From: Labedella phragmitis
GTDB taxonomy: Bacteria; Actinomycetota; Actinomycetes; Actinomycetales; Microbacteriaceae
Assembly (NCBI RefSeq): GCF_004078635.1
Contig: NZ_RZNB01000006.1
Location: 62,001-126,000, forward strand
Length of the DNA stretch: 64,000 bases
Reading direction: 5' to 3'
The first letter of the stretch is position 1. The number at the start of each line of letters is the position of its first letter. The translations under genes were made by a program, and so were the position numbers. Of the stretch, positions 1-7,872 are shown piece after piece. Below the pieces are notes generated by a model. It ran no database searches. It was not told where the DNA came from and saw only the letters and a program-made list of their open reading frames with translations.

Positions 1-1177
1 TGTTGAGCGTCGTGACACCGAGGATCTGCGTCTCGCCGCGCTGGAAGATGGCTGAACCGTGCACGCGAGGGATGACCTGCACCTCGGCGTCGAGCGGACG
101 GATGTCGGCGAGCCCACGACCGTCGATGCGGACGCCCTCGGTGAGGATACGGCCACGCACGATCTTCTTGGTGACGGCCTTGTACGCCGCGCTCACCATG
201 GGCGGAACCTCGCCGCCGAGCTCGCCGGCCTCGACCTTCTCCTGGATCTGAGCCTTGACGCGCTCCTTGAGTGCGTCGTCGGCGTTCTGGCGCTCGGTCT
301 TGTCGGCGATCTGGTAGATCCCGACGAGTTCGTCGTGCGCGATCGCGTCGACGGCGGCGAAGGCGGCGTCCGAGTACGGCAGGAAGACCGGGTAGTCCTG
401 GATCTCCTTGGCGCTCTGCGCAGCGAGTTCCGCCTGGGCCTTGACGAGGGCCGTGATGAAGGGCTTCGAGGCCTCGAGACCCTCGGCGACGACGGCCTCG
501 TTCGGCTTGGTCGCTCCACCCTGGATGAGACCCCAGCTGTGCTCGGTCGCCTCGGCCTCCACCATCATGATGGCGACGTCCTCGGTACCGTTCTCGTCGG
601 TGACGACCCGGCCGGCCACGATGATGTCGAAGACGGCGTCCTCGAGCTGAGCGGCCGTCGGGAACGCGACCCACTGGTCGCCGATCAGGGCGAGGCGCAC
701 GCCGGCGATGGGGCCGGAGAACGGCAGACCGGAGATCTGCGTCGACGCGGAGGCCGCGTTGATCGCGAGGGCGTCGTAGAACTCGCCCGGGGCGATCGAG
801 AGGACCGTGATGACGATCTGGACCTCGTTGCGGAGGCCATCGACGAACGACGGGCGCAGGGGCCGGTCGATCAGGCGGCAGACGAGGATCGCCTCGGTCG
901 AGGGGCGGCCCTCTCGGCGGAAGAACGAGCCGGGGATCTTGCCGGCGGCGTAGCTGCGCTCCTCGACGTCGACCGTGAGGGGGAAGAAGTCGAAGCCGTC
1001 GCGCGGGTGCTTCCCGGCGCTCGTGGCCGAGAGGAGCATCGTGTCCTCGTCGAGGTACGCCGCGACGGCGCCCTGCGCCTGCTGGGCGAGACGGCCGGTC
1101 TCGAACCGGACGGTACGCGTGCCGAACTTGCCGTTATCGAGAACGGCTTCGGCGAATTTGATTTCAGGACCTTCCAT
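1..1177 (-). CDS. pnp: Polynucleotide phosphorylase (PNPase), N-terminal part, cut by the window edge
   Basis: Polynucleotide phosphorylase is a 3'-to-5' exoribonuclease that degrades RNA phosphorolytically; the actinobacterial form has also been described as guanosine pentaphosphate synthetase. The reading frame is open from the ATG at 1177 to position 1, giving about 392 of an expected 740-760 residues. It begins [19 protein letters not shown] and shows the first RNase PH-like domain with the family stretches [16 protein letters not shown] and [11 protein letters not shown], then the alpha-helical linker, then the beginning of the second RNase PH domain ([16 protein letters not shown]). The KH and S1 domains would lie outside the window. 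A good ribosome site (GAAGGAG) sits about 10 nt before the ATG. rpsO, its usual upstream partner, is 6.2 kb away at 7391-7660. Confidence 0.97.
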   Translation of the reverse strand, partial: MEGPEIKFAEAVLDNGKFGTRTVRFETGRLAQQAQGAVAAYLDEDTMLLSATSAGKHPRDGFDFFPLTVDVEERSYAAGKIPGSFFRREGRPSTEAILVCRLIDRPLRPSFVDGLRNEVQIVITVLSIAPGEFYDALAINAASASTQISGLPFSGPIAGVRLALIGDQWVAFPTAAQLEDAVFDIIVAGRVVTDENGTEDVAIMMVEAEATEHSWGLIQGGATKPNEAVVAEGLEASKPFITALVKAQAELAAQSAKEIQDYPVFLPYSDAAFAAVDAIAHDELVGIYQIADKTERQNADDALKERVKAQIQEKVEAGELGGEVPPMVSAAYKAVTKKIVRGRILTEGVRIDGRGLADIRPLDAEVQVIPRVHGSAIFQRGETQILGVTTLN

Positions 1178-1270
1178 TGAGGTCTTCTCTCCTTCGTTCA
1201 CCGGTGCCGACGCCGGCGTTGGACGCGGGCGGGCACCTCTGACGCGAAGCAGGAACAGGCAGTACATCCT

Positions 1271-1286
1271 CAGGCTGGTCAGCCTG
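1271..1286. promoter_or_regulatory. Dyad in the pnp 5' leader
   Basis: CAGGCTG-GT-CAGCCTG is a perfect 7-bp inverted repeat about 95 bp upstream of the pnp ATG. A second dyad (CAGCC-T-GGCTG) overlaps it. In other bacteria the pnp leader folds into a hairpin that is cut by RNase III for autoregulation, so this could be a small leader structure. That role is inference; an operator is also possible. Confidence 0.3.
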
Positions 1287-1513
1287 GCTGATCTCCAGTA
1301 GAAAATCGCCGTACACCGGTACGGAAATCCACCACCGAGGACCAGCTTCCTGCCGGGCCTGCTCCGCGTTGCATCGGTGAGACCGGACGGTCGCACCACT
1401 CTTCAGGCTACCAGACGGGGCCTCCTTCGCCCCAGGGAGACGCGGGTCGACTCGTCGTGAGCTGCTCTCACCTTCTTCGCGTACCGGCGTCATGATCCAC
1501 CGCAAGTCGACTC

Positions 1514-1530
1514 TTCCCCTCGTAGGGGAA
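1514..1530. promoter_or_regulatory. Perfect dyad upstream of the LAxTG protein gene
   Basis: TTCCCCT-CGT-AGGGGAA is a 7-bp inverted repeat about 75 bp before the ATG at 1604. It could be an operator or a leader hairpin for the surface-protein gene. No regulator is identifiable. Confidence 0.35.
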
Positions 1531-1603
1531 CCCCGGCGGGTGTCGCGAGTCGCGCCGCCGGGCCTCTCCCCGTCTCCACCACGACGTCGAGGAGCGACAA
1601 CAC

Positions 1604-3133
1604 ATGCGATTCACCTCCCTCACCCGACTCGGTAGCGGACTCGGCGCTGCCCTGCTCGGCCTCACGGCCGCAGCCGCCGTTCCCGCCGCGGCTTCGGCCG
1701 CTGAGCTCGATGCGATCGATGCGATCGATGCCGTCAGCATCGTCGCCCCGAACCCTGATGATCCCTCGGCCCCGCTGTCCGTCGGCCAGGAGTTCACGGT
1801 CTCCGCCGAATGGAGCGTCGCCGACGACGCACGACCGGGCGACACCTTCGCGCTCGAGTTCCCCTCGCCCATCTCGCTGGCGTGGGCGCAGGAGTTCGAT
1901 CTCCGCGACCCCGATGGCGCCGTCGTCGGGACGTGCGAGGCGGCGGCCCAGTCGATCCGGTGCACCCTCGGCGACTACGTCCTCGACCACGACGACGTCC
2001 ACGGGGCTCTCAGCGTGCACGCGATCGCCTCCGCGTCGACGGATTCGGGAGAGCTGACGTTCGAGACCTCGACGGGTGCGACCATCACGGCCGCTGTGCC
2101 CGGAGGAGGGATCGTCGCCGACGACCCGAGCGGCGGACCGGACCAGATCCGGAAGTTCGGGGGCATCGCGCCGGACGGATCATCGGCTCGCTGGGCCATC
2201 GAGGTCCCGATCGAGCACCTCCTACGTCTCGGAGACGGCGTCGTCCTGACAGACGTCTACGACGAGCGGCTCGAAACCGATCTCGCCTCCCTCTCGGTCG
2301 CCTACGTCGCTCCCGACGGCTGGGACGAGTGGATCGCCGATCGGCGGGCCGAGTCCGTTCCCCGGTCGACGGGCGAGTGGACGGTCGAGAACCACCCGGC
2401 GGACCACAGCTTCGACCTCACGTTCCCGAACCCGCGCACCGCAGGCGGCTGGTACCTCGTCTCCTACTCGACCCCCCTCCCCGCGAACGCAGCGGTCGGG
2501 GACGTCTTCGAGAACGCCGTGACGGCGGCCGGAACGACGCTCGCCGGCTCCACCGTCACCTACGTCGACGCGAACGGCAACGGCTCCGGTCAGAGCCGCC
2601 GATCGATCTCGGTCACGAAGGCCGTCGACGGCGACCGCCCCGCGCCGGACGTCGACTTCCTCGTCCGCGTCGCGTGCGAGAACAGCACCGGTTCCCCCGT
2701 CGAGGGGTTCCCGCGTGAATCCCCGGTCCGCGCCGGCGAGTCCGTGACCTTCCCGGGAGTACCCGTCGGCGCAGTGTGCACCCTCTCCGAGCCGGAGGAC
2801 GGCGGTGCCGACAGCGTCGCGTTCACGCCCTCTCCTATCGCGACCGTGACCGCCGACTCACCTCGCGAGATCGAGCTCGTCGTGACGAACACCTTCTCGC
2901 GCACGCCCGCGCCGAGCCCCACGCCGACACCGACTCCCGCTCCGACCGTTCCGACGGACACACCCACGGGCTCGTCGTCGGTGCCCGCGCCGTCGGCGAC
3001 TCCGTCCGCGTCCTCAGACGACCTCGCGCGGACCGGAGCGGACGCCGTCGTCCCGACCGTGGGAGCCGCAGCGCTTCTTCTCGCGCTCGGCGCCGTCGCC
3101 CTGCTGTCGCACCGACGCCGCGCCGCCCGCTGA
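1604..3133 (+). CDS. Secreted surface protein with DUF5979-like domain and LAxTG sortase signal
   Basis: This 509-residue protein is predicted to be exported and anchored to the cell wall. Residues 1-33 form a signal peptide ending AAASA. Residues about 40-330 resemble the paired Ig-like folds of Gram-positive fibrinogen-binding-type adhesins (GQEFTVSAEWSVADDARPGD, then a second domain). Residues about 338-435 resemble DUF5979 (SVTKAVDGD, a pair of cysteines, ending VTNTFSR). A Pro/Ser/Thr wall-spanning linker (440-470) follows. The C terminus has LARTG at 474-478, a hydrophobic segment and an RRRAAR tail. LAxTG is the signal used by class E sortases of high-GC Gram-positives. The ligand is unknown and no sortase gene is in the window. 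Confidence 0.85.
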   Translation: MRFTSLTRLGSGLGAALLGLTAAAAVPAAASAAELDAIDAIDAVSIVAPNPDDPSAPLSVGQEFTVSAEWSVADDARPGDTFALEFPSPISLAWAQEFDLRDPDGAVVGTCEAAAQSIRCTLGDYVLDHDDVHGALSVHAIASASTDSGELTFETSTGATITAAVPGGGIVADDPSGGPDQIRKFGGIAPDGSSARWAIEVPIEHLLRLGDGVVLTDVYDERLETDLASLSVAYVAPDGWDEWIADRRAESVPRSTGEWTVENHPADHSFDLTFPNPRTAGGWYLVSYSTPLPANAAVGDVFENAVTAAGTTLAGSTVTYVDANGNGSGQSRRSISVTKAVDGDRPAPDVDFLVRVACENSTGSPVEGFPRESPVRAGESVTFPGVPVGAVCTLSEPEDGGADSVAFTPSPIATVTADSPREIELVVTNTFSRTPAPSPTPTPTPAPTVPTDTPTGSSSVPAPSATPSASSDDLARTGADAVVPTVGAAALLLALGAVALLSHRRRAAR

Positions 3134-3148
3134 CGCGGGCTTCGAACG

Positions 3149-3190
3149 CACGACGGCGGTGGGGGCACCCGATCCCCCACCGCCGTCGTG
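3149..3190. terminator. Bidirectional hairpin terminator
   Basis: A perfect 17-bp stem (3149-3165 with 3174-3190) and an 8-nt loop lie between the stops of two convergent genes. It is GC-rich with no T-tract, like other terminators in this window. Confidence 0.75.
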
Positions 3191-3196
3191 GCGCCC

Positions 3197-3844
3197 TCAG
3201 AAGCCCGCGAGACCGCCCAGGATGTTCCCGACATTCGAGCCGTCGCCGAAGGACGCGGGATCGAACGGGTCGACCGGTGCGGGCTTCGGTTCCTTCAGCG
3301 CGATCGCCGTCGCGAGTTCCCCGGCGGCGCGTTCGACGCGCTCCTGCAGCGGTCGGACGGAATCCCCGTCGGCGTCACCCCAGTCGGACGACGCCGCGAA
3401 CACGCCGGTCGGCACCGCTTCGGCGTGGAGGTAGGCGAAGAGCGGCCGGATCGCATAGTCGATCGCGAGCGAGTGCCGGGCGGTGCCGGCATTCGCTCCG
3501 ATGAGCACGGGAGTGCCGGCGAGGGCCTTCGGATCGAGCACGTCGATGAAGGTCTTGAACAGACCGCTGTAGCTCGTGCTGAAGATGGGCGTCACGACGA
3601 TGAGTCCGTCGGCAGACCCGACCTCCGCGAGCATCGCGTCGAGCCGGACCGACGGGAACCCCGTGATGAGGTTGTCCATCAGGTCACGCCCGTATTCGCG
3701 CAGTTCGACCGTCGAGACGTCGGCGGTCATGCCTCGGGCGTCCAAGTCGGAGACGACGGCCGCCGCGATCCGGTCGGCGAGGAGTCGTGACGACGACGGC
3801 GTACTGAGTCCCGCCGTCACGACGACGATGCGGCGATCAGACAT
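3197..3844 (-). CDS. NADPH-dependent FMN reductase, CE1759-like
   Basis: This 215-residue flavodoxin-like reductase probably supplies reduced FMN to the monooxygenase encoded just upstream. The N terminus (RIVVVTAGLSTPSSSRLLAD) has the phosphate-binding loop of NADPH-dependent FMN reductases. Residues 85-112 (VVTPIFSTSYSGLFKTFIDV) match the family's flavin-binding region. The length and the overlap with a luciferase-like gene fit the CE1758/CE1759 two-component pair known from corynebacteria. Its ATG overlaps the monooxygenase stop by 8 nt, so the pair is likely co-translated. The substrate of the pair is unknown. Confidence 0.88.
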   Translation of the reverse strand: MSDRRIVVVTAGLSTPSSSRLLADRIAAAVVSDLDARGMTADVSTVELREYGRDLMDNLITGFPSVRLDAMLAEVGSADGLIVVTPIFSTSYSGLFKTFIDVLDPKALAGTPVLIGANAGTARHSLAIDYAIRPLFAYLHAEAVPTGVFAASSDWGDADGDSVRPLQERVERAAGELATAIALKEPKPAPVDPFDPASFGDGSNVGNILGGLAGF

Positions 3845-4979
3845 GAGTGTCCTCCTTCTCGATCGCGGTGGACCCGTCGGAGCCGTCGACGGCCGCTTCG
3901 GCCGCTCGCGCCTCGGCCACGCGGGCTGCGTGCGTGGGAGCGTCCGGGACGGACGCCGGCCGGTTCACGGCGAGCTCTTTACGGAGCACCGGCACGACCT
4001 CCTCGCCGAGGATGTCGAGTTGTTCGAGCACGGTCTTGAGCGGGAGACCGGCGTGATCCATGAGGAACAACTGGCGCTGGTAGTCGCCGAAGTAGTCCCG
4101 CATCGACGCATAGCGGTCGATGACCTGCTGCGGGCTCCCCACGGTGAGAGGGGTCTGCTCCGTGAAGTCCTCGAGACTCGGGCCGTGGCCGTAGACGGGA
4201 GCGTTGTCGAAGTACGGACGGAACTCCGCGACGGCGTCCTGCGAGTTCTTTCGAATGAAGGCCTGACCACCGAGGCCCACGATCGCCTGGTCGGCACGGC
4301 CGTGCCCATAGTGCTCGAAGCGCTGACGGTAGAGACCGATGAGGCGCATGAAGTGCTCCTTCGGCCAGAAGATGTTGTTGGCGAAGAACCCGTCGCCGTA
4401 GAAGGCGGCCTGCTCGGCGATCTCCGGCGTCCGGATGCTGCCGTGCCAGACGAAGGGCGGGACGTCGTCGAGCGGACGCGGGGTCGACTGGAATCCCTGC
4501 AGGGGCGTGCGGAAGCGACCCTGCCAGTCCACGTACTCCTCACGCCACAGCCGGTGCAGGAGGTTGTAGTTCTCGAGGGCGAGTTCGACGCCCTGTCGGA
4601 TGTCCTTGCCGAACCAGGGATAGACCGGCCCGGTGTTGCCGCGGCCCATCATGACGTCGACGCGGCCGTCGGCGAGGTGCTGGAGCATCGCGAAGTCCTC
4701 CGCGATCTTGACGGGGTCGTTCGTCGTGATGAGCGTCGTGCTCGTCGAGAGCAGGAGCTTCTCCGTGCGCGCGGCGATGTATCCGAGCATCGTCGTGGGG
4801 CTCGACGGCACGAAGGGCGGGTTGTGGTGCTCTCCTGTGGCGAAGACGTCGAGTCCGACCTCTTCCGCCTTGAGGGCGATGGCGACCATCGCCTTGATCC
4901 GCTCGTTCTCGGTCGGCGTGCGACCGGTCGTCGGATCGGCGGTGACATCGCCGACGGTGAAGATGCCGAACTGCATCAT
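3837..4979 (-). CDS. Luciferase-like (LLM class) FMN-dependent monooxygenase, CE1758-like
   Basis: This 380-residue TIM-barrel flavin monooxygenase of the bacterial luciferase superfamily uses reduced FMN and oxygen on an unidentified substrate. Family features are the N-terminal MQFGIFTVGDVT strand, GLDVFATGEHHNPPF near residue 45, and the RVDVMMGRGNTGPVYPWFG stretch near 105. The last 50 residues are an Ala/Glu-rich tail beyond the barrel. Two ATGs stand together at 4979 and 4976; GAAGGAA is placed to serve either. It is first in an operon with the FMN reductase (8-nt overlap). An AT-rich palindrome overlaps its predicted promoter, which suggests repression by a MarR-like factor; no such regulator is in the window. 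Confidence 0.9.
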   Translation of the reverse strand: MMQFGIFTVGDVTADPTTGRTPTENERIKAMVAIALKAEEVGLDVFATGEHHNPPFVPSSPTTMLGYIAARTEKLLLSTSTTLITTNDPVKIAEDFAMLQHLADGRVDVMMGRGNTGPVYPWFGKDIRQGVELALENYNLLHRLWREEYVDWQGRFRTPLQGFQSTPRPLDDVPPFVWHGSIRTPEIAEQAAFYGDGFFANNIFWPKEHFMRLIGLYRQRFEHYGHGRADQAIVGLGGQAFIRKNSQDAVAEFRPYFDNAPVYGHGPSLEDFTEQTPLTVGSPQQVIDRYASMRDYFGDYQRQLFLMDHAGLPLKTVLEQLDILGEEVVPVLRKELAVNRPASVPDAPTHAARVAEARAAEAAVDGSDGSTAIEKEDTHV

Positions 4980-4998
4980 GACTGCACCATTCCTTCTG

Positions 4999-5027
4999 AT
5001 CTATTCATTTGAATACGAATATGACAA
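4999..5027 (-). promoter_or_regulatory. Predicted promoter of the monooxygenase/reductase operon with overlapping palindrome
   Basis: On the minus strand TTGTCA and ATAGAT are separated by 17 bp, a reasonable -35/-10 pair, about 20 nt before the ATG. The palindrome TATTCA-TT-TGAATA (5002-5015) overlaps the -10 side. It is conspicuously AT-rich in this genome, as expected of a promoter/operator. Confidence 0.5.
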
Positions 5028-5091
5028 CGGCAAGGGGTCGGCCGTTATTCCCGCCGCCCAATACCCTGAGTGGACGACGAGGAAGGTCCCG

Positions 5092-6285
5092 ATGGTCGAC
5101 ACCGCCAACGCCGAGGCTTTGCAGAAACCCGCGCGCCGACGCGTGCCGTACTGGGACAACGTCCGCTTCGCGTGCATCGTGCTCGTCGTGGCCGGGCACG
5201 GCATCCAGCGGCTCACGTACGACTCGGACTGGGCTCTCACGGTGTACCTGGCGATCTATGCGTTCCACATGCCGGCGTTCGCCGTCGTGAGCGGATACTT
5301 CTCGAAGTCGGAACCGCCCGGGAGACGCCAAATGTCTCGCGTGATCACCGACATCATCCTCCCGTACATCATCTTCGAGTCGGTGTGGACGCTCGTGCAG
5401 TTCCTCGTCGAGGGGAAGCGCGAGCTCAATCCGACCCAACCGTCATGGACCCTCTGGTTCCTGCTCGCACTCGGCATCTTCCGGCTGATCCTCCCCTACC
5501 TCGCACTCATCAGATGGCCGGTGCTCTGGGCGGTCGTGGTGTCCGTCGGCGTCGGGTACCTCGACAACGTGGACAGCACGTTCTCTCTGTCGCGCACTCT
5601 CGGCATCCTCCCCTTCTTCGTGATCGGGTGGCGGCTCCGCTCGACGCCCCTCGCCGATCGCTGGCACGCCGCGAGTCGGCGTGCCCTCGTCGGGATCCGC
5701 TTCGCCGCCGTCGCGCTCTTCGTCGTCACGATCGCGACGTTCTGGCTCGGAGTGGATCTCTGGCGTCGGATCGACTTGCGGTTCTGGTTCTTCTACGACG
5801 ACTCCTACGATGGGCTCGGCGAGGACCAGTGGTGGGCCGGTGGCGTGCGCCTCGGACTCATCCTCGTCGCCCTCCTCCTCGTCGCGGCCTTCTTCTCCCT
5901 CGTACCCCGGCGGCAGACGTTCTTCACGACGTTCGGGCAGTACACGATGTACGCGTACCTCCTCCACAGCTTCGTCCTGTACCCGCTCCGCGAGACGGGA
6001 GTGCTCCGCGATGAGAGCACGACGCGGCTCTGGCTCGTGGCGATGCTCATCGGCGCCGTACTGCTCACGATGGTGCTCTCGTCGAAGCCCGTCCGGACGG
6101 TGTTCCGCCCGCTCGTCGAACCGAAGCCGCGGTGGTTGTTCTCCGACGATCCCGACCGCCGACGCGGAGAGTCGCGCACCGATCCGACCGGCGCACGGCG
6201 ACCGGGCGCTCTCTCCGAGCGGGCTCCGCGCCAGGGCACGGACCGCGGTGGCGACACTCGGTCGGGCGCCGAACCGCGAGGCTGA
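5092..6285 (+). CDS. Acyltransferase 3 family integral membrane protein
   Basis: This 397-residue protein of the acyltransferase-3 (OatA/fucose-4-O-acetylase-like) family probably transfers acyl groups to a cell-surface polysaccharide or related glycan. It begins RVPYWDNVRFACIVLVVAGHG: the Asp-Asn-Arg and a downstream His match the conserved start of the family. About ten hydrophobic segments follow, including a late YTMYAYLLHSFVLY helix with the second conserved His region. The last 60 residues are a charged cytoplasmic tail. The frame is open further upstream, but the ATG at 5092 has GAGGAAGG 6-7 nt before it and starts at the family's N terminus. It ends 2 bp from the convergent neighbour. 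The acceptor is unknown. Confidence 0.85.
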   Translation: MVDTANAEALQKPARRRVPYWDNVRFACIVLVVAGHGIQRLTYDSDWALTVYLAIYAFHMPAFAVVSGYFSKSEPPGRRQMSRVITDIILPYIIFESVWTLVQFLVEGKRELNPTQPSWTLWFLLALGIFRLILPYLALIRWPVLWAVVVSVGVGYLDNVDSTFSLSRTLGILPFFVIGWRLRSTPLADRWHAASRRALVGIRFAAVALFVVTIATFWLGVDLWRRIDLRFWFFYDDSYDGLGEDQWWAGGVRLGLILVALLLVAAFFSLVPRRQTFFTTFGQYTMYAYLLHSFVLYPLRETGVLRDESTTRLWLVAMLIGAVLLTMVLSSKPVRTVFRPLVEPKPRWLFSDDPDRRRGESRTDPTGARRPGALSERAPRQGTDRGGDTRSGAEPRG

Positions 6286-6287
6286 CG

Positions 6288-7052
6288 TCAGGCGAGCGTC
6301 GCCCCGACGCGCCGCGCAGCTCTCACGAGTTCCTCGCCGTAATGGCGGCCGTGACCGGCCGCGTGCACCGCGAGAGGGTGCAGTTGGTGGAGCGCGATCC
6401 GGTCACGCCACCCCGCGCGCAGCGGCGCCGTCGCGTCGTACCCGTCCACGACGTCCTCGAGAGAGGGGCACCCGAAGAGCGCGAGCATCGCGAGGTCCGT
6501 CTCCCGATGGCCGCCGTGAGCGGCGGGATCGATCATCACGACCCCGGACGGTCCCCACAGGAGGTTGCCAGACCAGAGGTCGCCGTGGATCCGGGCGGGG
6601 GGCTCGTCGTCGTCCGCCGCTCCGTCGGCGATCGCGGCGCAGACGTCACGCACGAGACGCGCCTCCTCCGGAGACAGTGTGCCGACGTGTTCCGCGATCG
6701 CGACGAAGGGCAGCACCCGGGCGTGCGCGTAGAAGGCGCCCCACGACGACTCGTCCGCCGCCGCCATCTCCCGTCGGCCGATGTAGAGCCGCCCGGACCA
6801 GCCGTCCGGTGCGCTGCCAAACGCACGGGCACCCGCCCGATGCGTCACCGCGAGAGCCTCCCCGAACCGGCGCGCCGCTTCCGCCGAGGGACGGACCTCC
6901 TCGATGCGCTCCAGGACGATCGCCTCGCTCGAGACGTCGAGGACCTCGACGACCGACGCCCCGCCGGCTGCCCCGAGCCATCGCAGCCCCGCCGCCTCGG
7001 CGGGGTACTGGTCCGGTGCGACCGGAGCGGACTTGGTGACGGCCGGAGGCAT
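6288..7052 (-). CDS. Fructosamine-3-kinase-like phosphotransferase
   Basis: This 254-residue protein has the fold of the fructosamine kinase/aminoglycoside phosphotransferase superfamily. Family members phosphorylate ketosamines on glycated amines so that the adduct falls apart. The kinase core shows IHGDLWSGNLLWG (catalytic Asp and Asn, about 153-165) and VMIDPAAHGGHRETDLAM (metal-binding Asp, about 169-186), both typical of the fructosamine kinase family rather than of antibiotic kinases. The N-terminal nucleotide-binding lobe is shortened. A small membrane-protein gene ends 9 bp upstream and is read into this one. The actual substrate is not known from sequence. Confidence 0.82.
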   Translation of the reverse strand: MPPAVTKSAPVAPDQYPAEAAGLRWLGAAGGASVVEVLDVSSEAIVLERIEEVRPSAEAARRFGEALAVTHRAGARAFGSAPDGWSGRLYIGRREMAAADESSWGAFYAHARVLPFVAIAEHVGTLSPEEARLVRDVCAAIADGAADDDEPPARIHGDLWSGNLLWGPSGVVMIDPAAHGGHRETDLAMLALFGCPSLEDVVDGYDATAPLRAGWRDRIALHQLHPLAVHAAGHGRHYGEELVRAARRVGATLA

Positions 7053-7061
7053 CGAGCGCCC

Positions 7062-7256
7062 TCAGTCGGCGGAGCGGGAGCGCGAGATCAGGATGTACGC
7101 GACGACCGCCACGACGAGGGCGACGAAGATCGCGAAGACGGCCTTGACGATCAACCAGGCGACGCTGAAGAGGAAGCCGACGAGCCACCACGCCACGAAG
7201 AGGGCGAGGATGAAGACGACGATCGTGACCGCCGTGGCGGCTGGGCTTCTACGCAT
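7062..7256 (-). CDS. Small two-helix membrane protein
   Basis: This predicted 64-residue protein consists almost entirely of two hydrophobic helices (TAVTIVVFILALFVAWWLVG and a second from about 30 to 57) with an RSRSAD tail. The chosen ATG at 7256 lies 6 nt after GAAAGG; an ATG directly before it (7259) is also possible. The frame can be extended to 7298, but that would add a non-hydrophobic segment without a ribosome site. No function is recognised. It lies between rpsO and the fructosamine-kinase-like gene on the same strand. Confidence 0.65.
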   Translation of the reverse strand: MRRSPAATAVTIVVFILALFVAWWLVGFLFSVAWLIVKAVFAIFVALVVAVVAYILISRSRSAD

Positions 7257-7301
7257 CATGCGCCTTTCGTCGAGGTGGTGCGTTCCAGCGTATGTCACGC
7301 G

Positions 7302-7337
7302 GAACGGGCCGCCACCCGAGAGGGTGACGGCCCGTTC
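7302..7337 (-). terminator. Hairpin terminator downstream of rpsO
   Basis: A 16-bp stem with one mismatch (7302-7317 with 7322-7337) and a GAGA-type loop sits 54 bp past the rpsO stop. It separates rpsO from the downstream genes and breaks the usual rpsO-pnp read-through. No T-tract follows. Confidence 0.65.
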
Positions 7338-7390
7338 TGCAAGAAGTTCGCGGTGTCAGCGAGAGCCGAACAGCGACCGGCGCGTCGCTA

Positions 7391-7660
7391 CTAGCGACGC
7401 AGCCCGAGACGCTCGATGAGCGCACGGTAGCGGTTGATGTCGACGTCCTGGAGGTAGCCCAGGAGGCGACGACGCTGACCGACGAGGAGGAGCAGGCCAC
7501 GACGCGAGTGGTGGTCGTGCTTGTGCTCCTTCAGGTGCTCGGTGAGGTCCTTGATCCGCTTGGTGAGGATCGCCACCTGAACCTCGGGGGATCCGGTGTC
7601 TCCGGGGTGCGTCGCGTACTCTTCGATGATCGCCTTCTTGGAGTCTGAATCGAGTGCCAT
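7391..7660 (-). CDS. rpsO: 30S ribosomal protein S15
   Basis: Ribosomal protein S15 (89 residues, the normal length) is a primary binder of 16S rRNA in the platform of the small subunit. The sequence has the universally conserved segments [40 protein letters not shown] and LLGYLQ. The frame is open to 7795, but the ATG at 7660 gives the family N terminus and has an AAGGGGAT ribosome site. Normally the next gene is pnp; here about 6.2 kb of unrelated genes on both strands intervene. Confidence 0.98.
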   Translation of the reverse strand: MALDSDSKKAIIEEYATHPGDTGSPEVQVAILTKRIKDLTEHLKEHKHDHHSRRGLLLLVGQRRRLLGYLQDVDINRYRALIERLGLRR

Positions 7661-7749
7661 AGAGGGATCCCCTTCCTGTCCGTTGCGCGGTGCCCATGAC
7701 CGGATGTCGGGGCTCTCTTTGTCCGCGGCCGTTCGACGGCAACTTCCCC

Positions 7750-7755
7750 ACTTTA
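7750..7755 (-). promoter_or_regulatory. Possible -10 box for rpsO
   Basis: TAAAGT on the minus strand, about 90 nt before the rpsO ATG, fits the actinobacterial TAnnnT -10 pattern and is an AT-rich island. There is no clear -35. Confidence 0.3.
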
Positions 7756-7872
7756 GCAGGCTCCGGGCGCCGACGGCGCACGTCGCCCTCCCCACCCTGC
7801 GACCCCGTCGGACGCGACGTCGGGGGCGTGTGTGAAGATGCTGGCACAGGACGAACGACGGGGGCGAAGAGC

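Larger units (their letters stand above)
1178..1603. other. Intergenic region between pnp and the divergent surface-protein gene
   Basis: This stretch of about 425 bp has no convincing gene. An open frame at 1164-1505 on the minus strand runs into pnp and has no recognisable protein character. The region must carry the pnp promoter and leader (minus strand) and the promoter of the surface-protein gene (plus strand). It contains two perfect dyads, at 1271-1286 and 1514-1530, listed separately. Confidence 0.6.

Noticed and set aside
59-1180. Long plus-strand open frame over the left edge
   Set aside because: It is the antisense shadow of pnp; the minus strand gives a clear PNPase.
1164-1505. 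Minus-strand ORF of 113 residues upstream of pnp
   Set aside because: It overlaps the pnp start, has no ribosome site or domain, and occupies the expected leader and promoter region.
3149-3190. Riboswitch candidate
   Set aside because: Strong hairpin, but it is downstream of both neighbouring genes, so it is a terminator.
6288-7052. Aminoglycoside resistance kinase
   Set aside because: The HGDLWSGN and IDPAAHGGHRE forms belong to the fructosamine kinase branch, not to antibiotic kinases.
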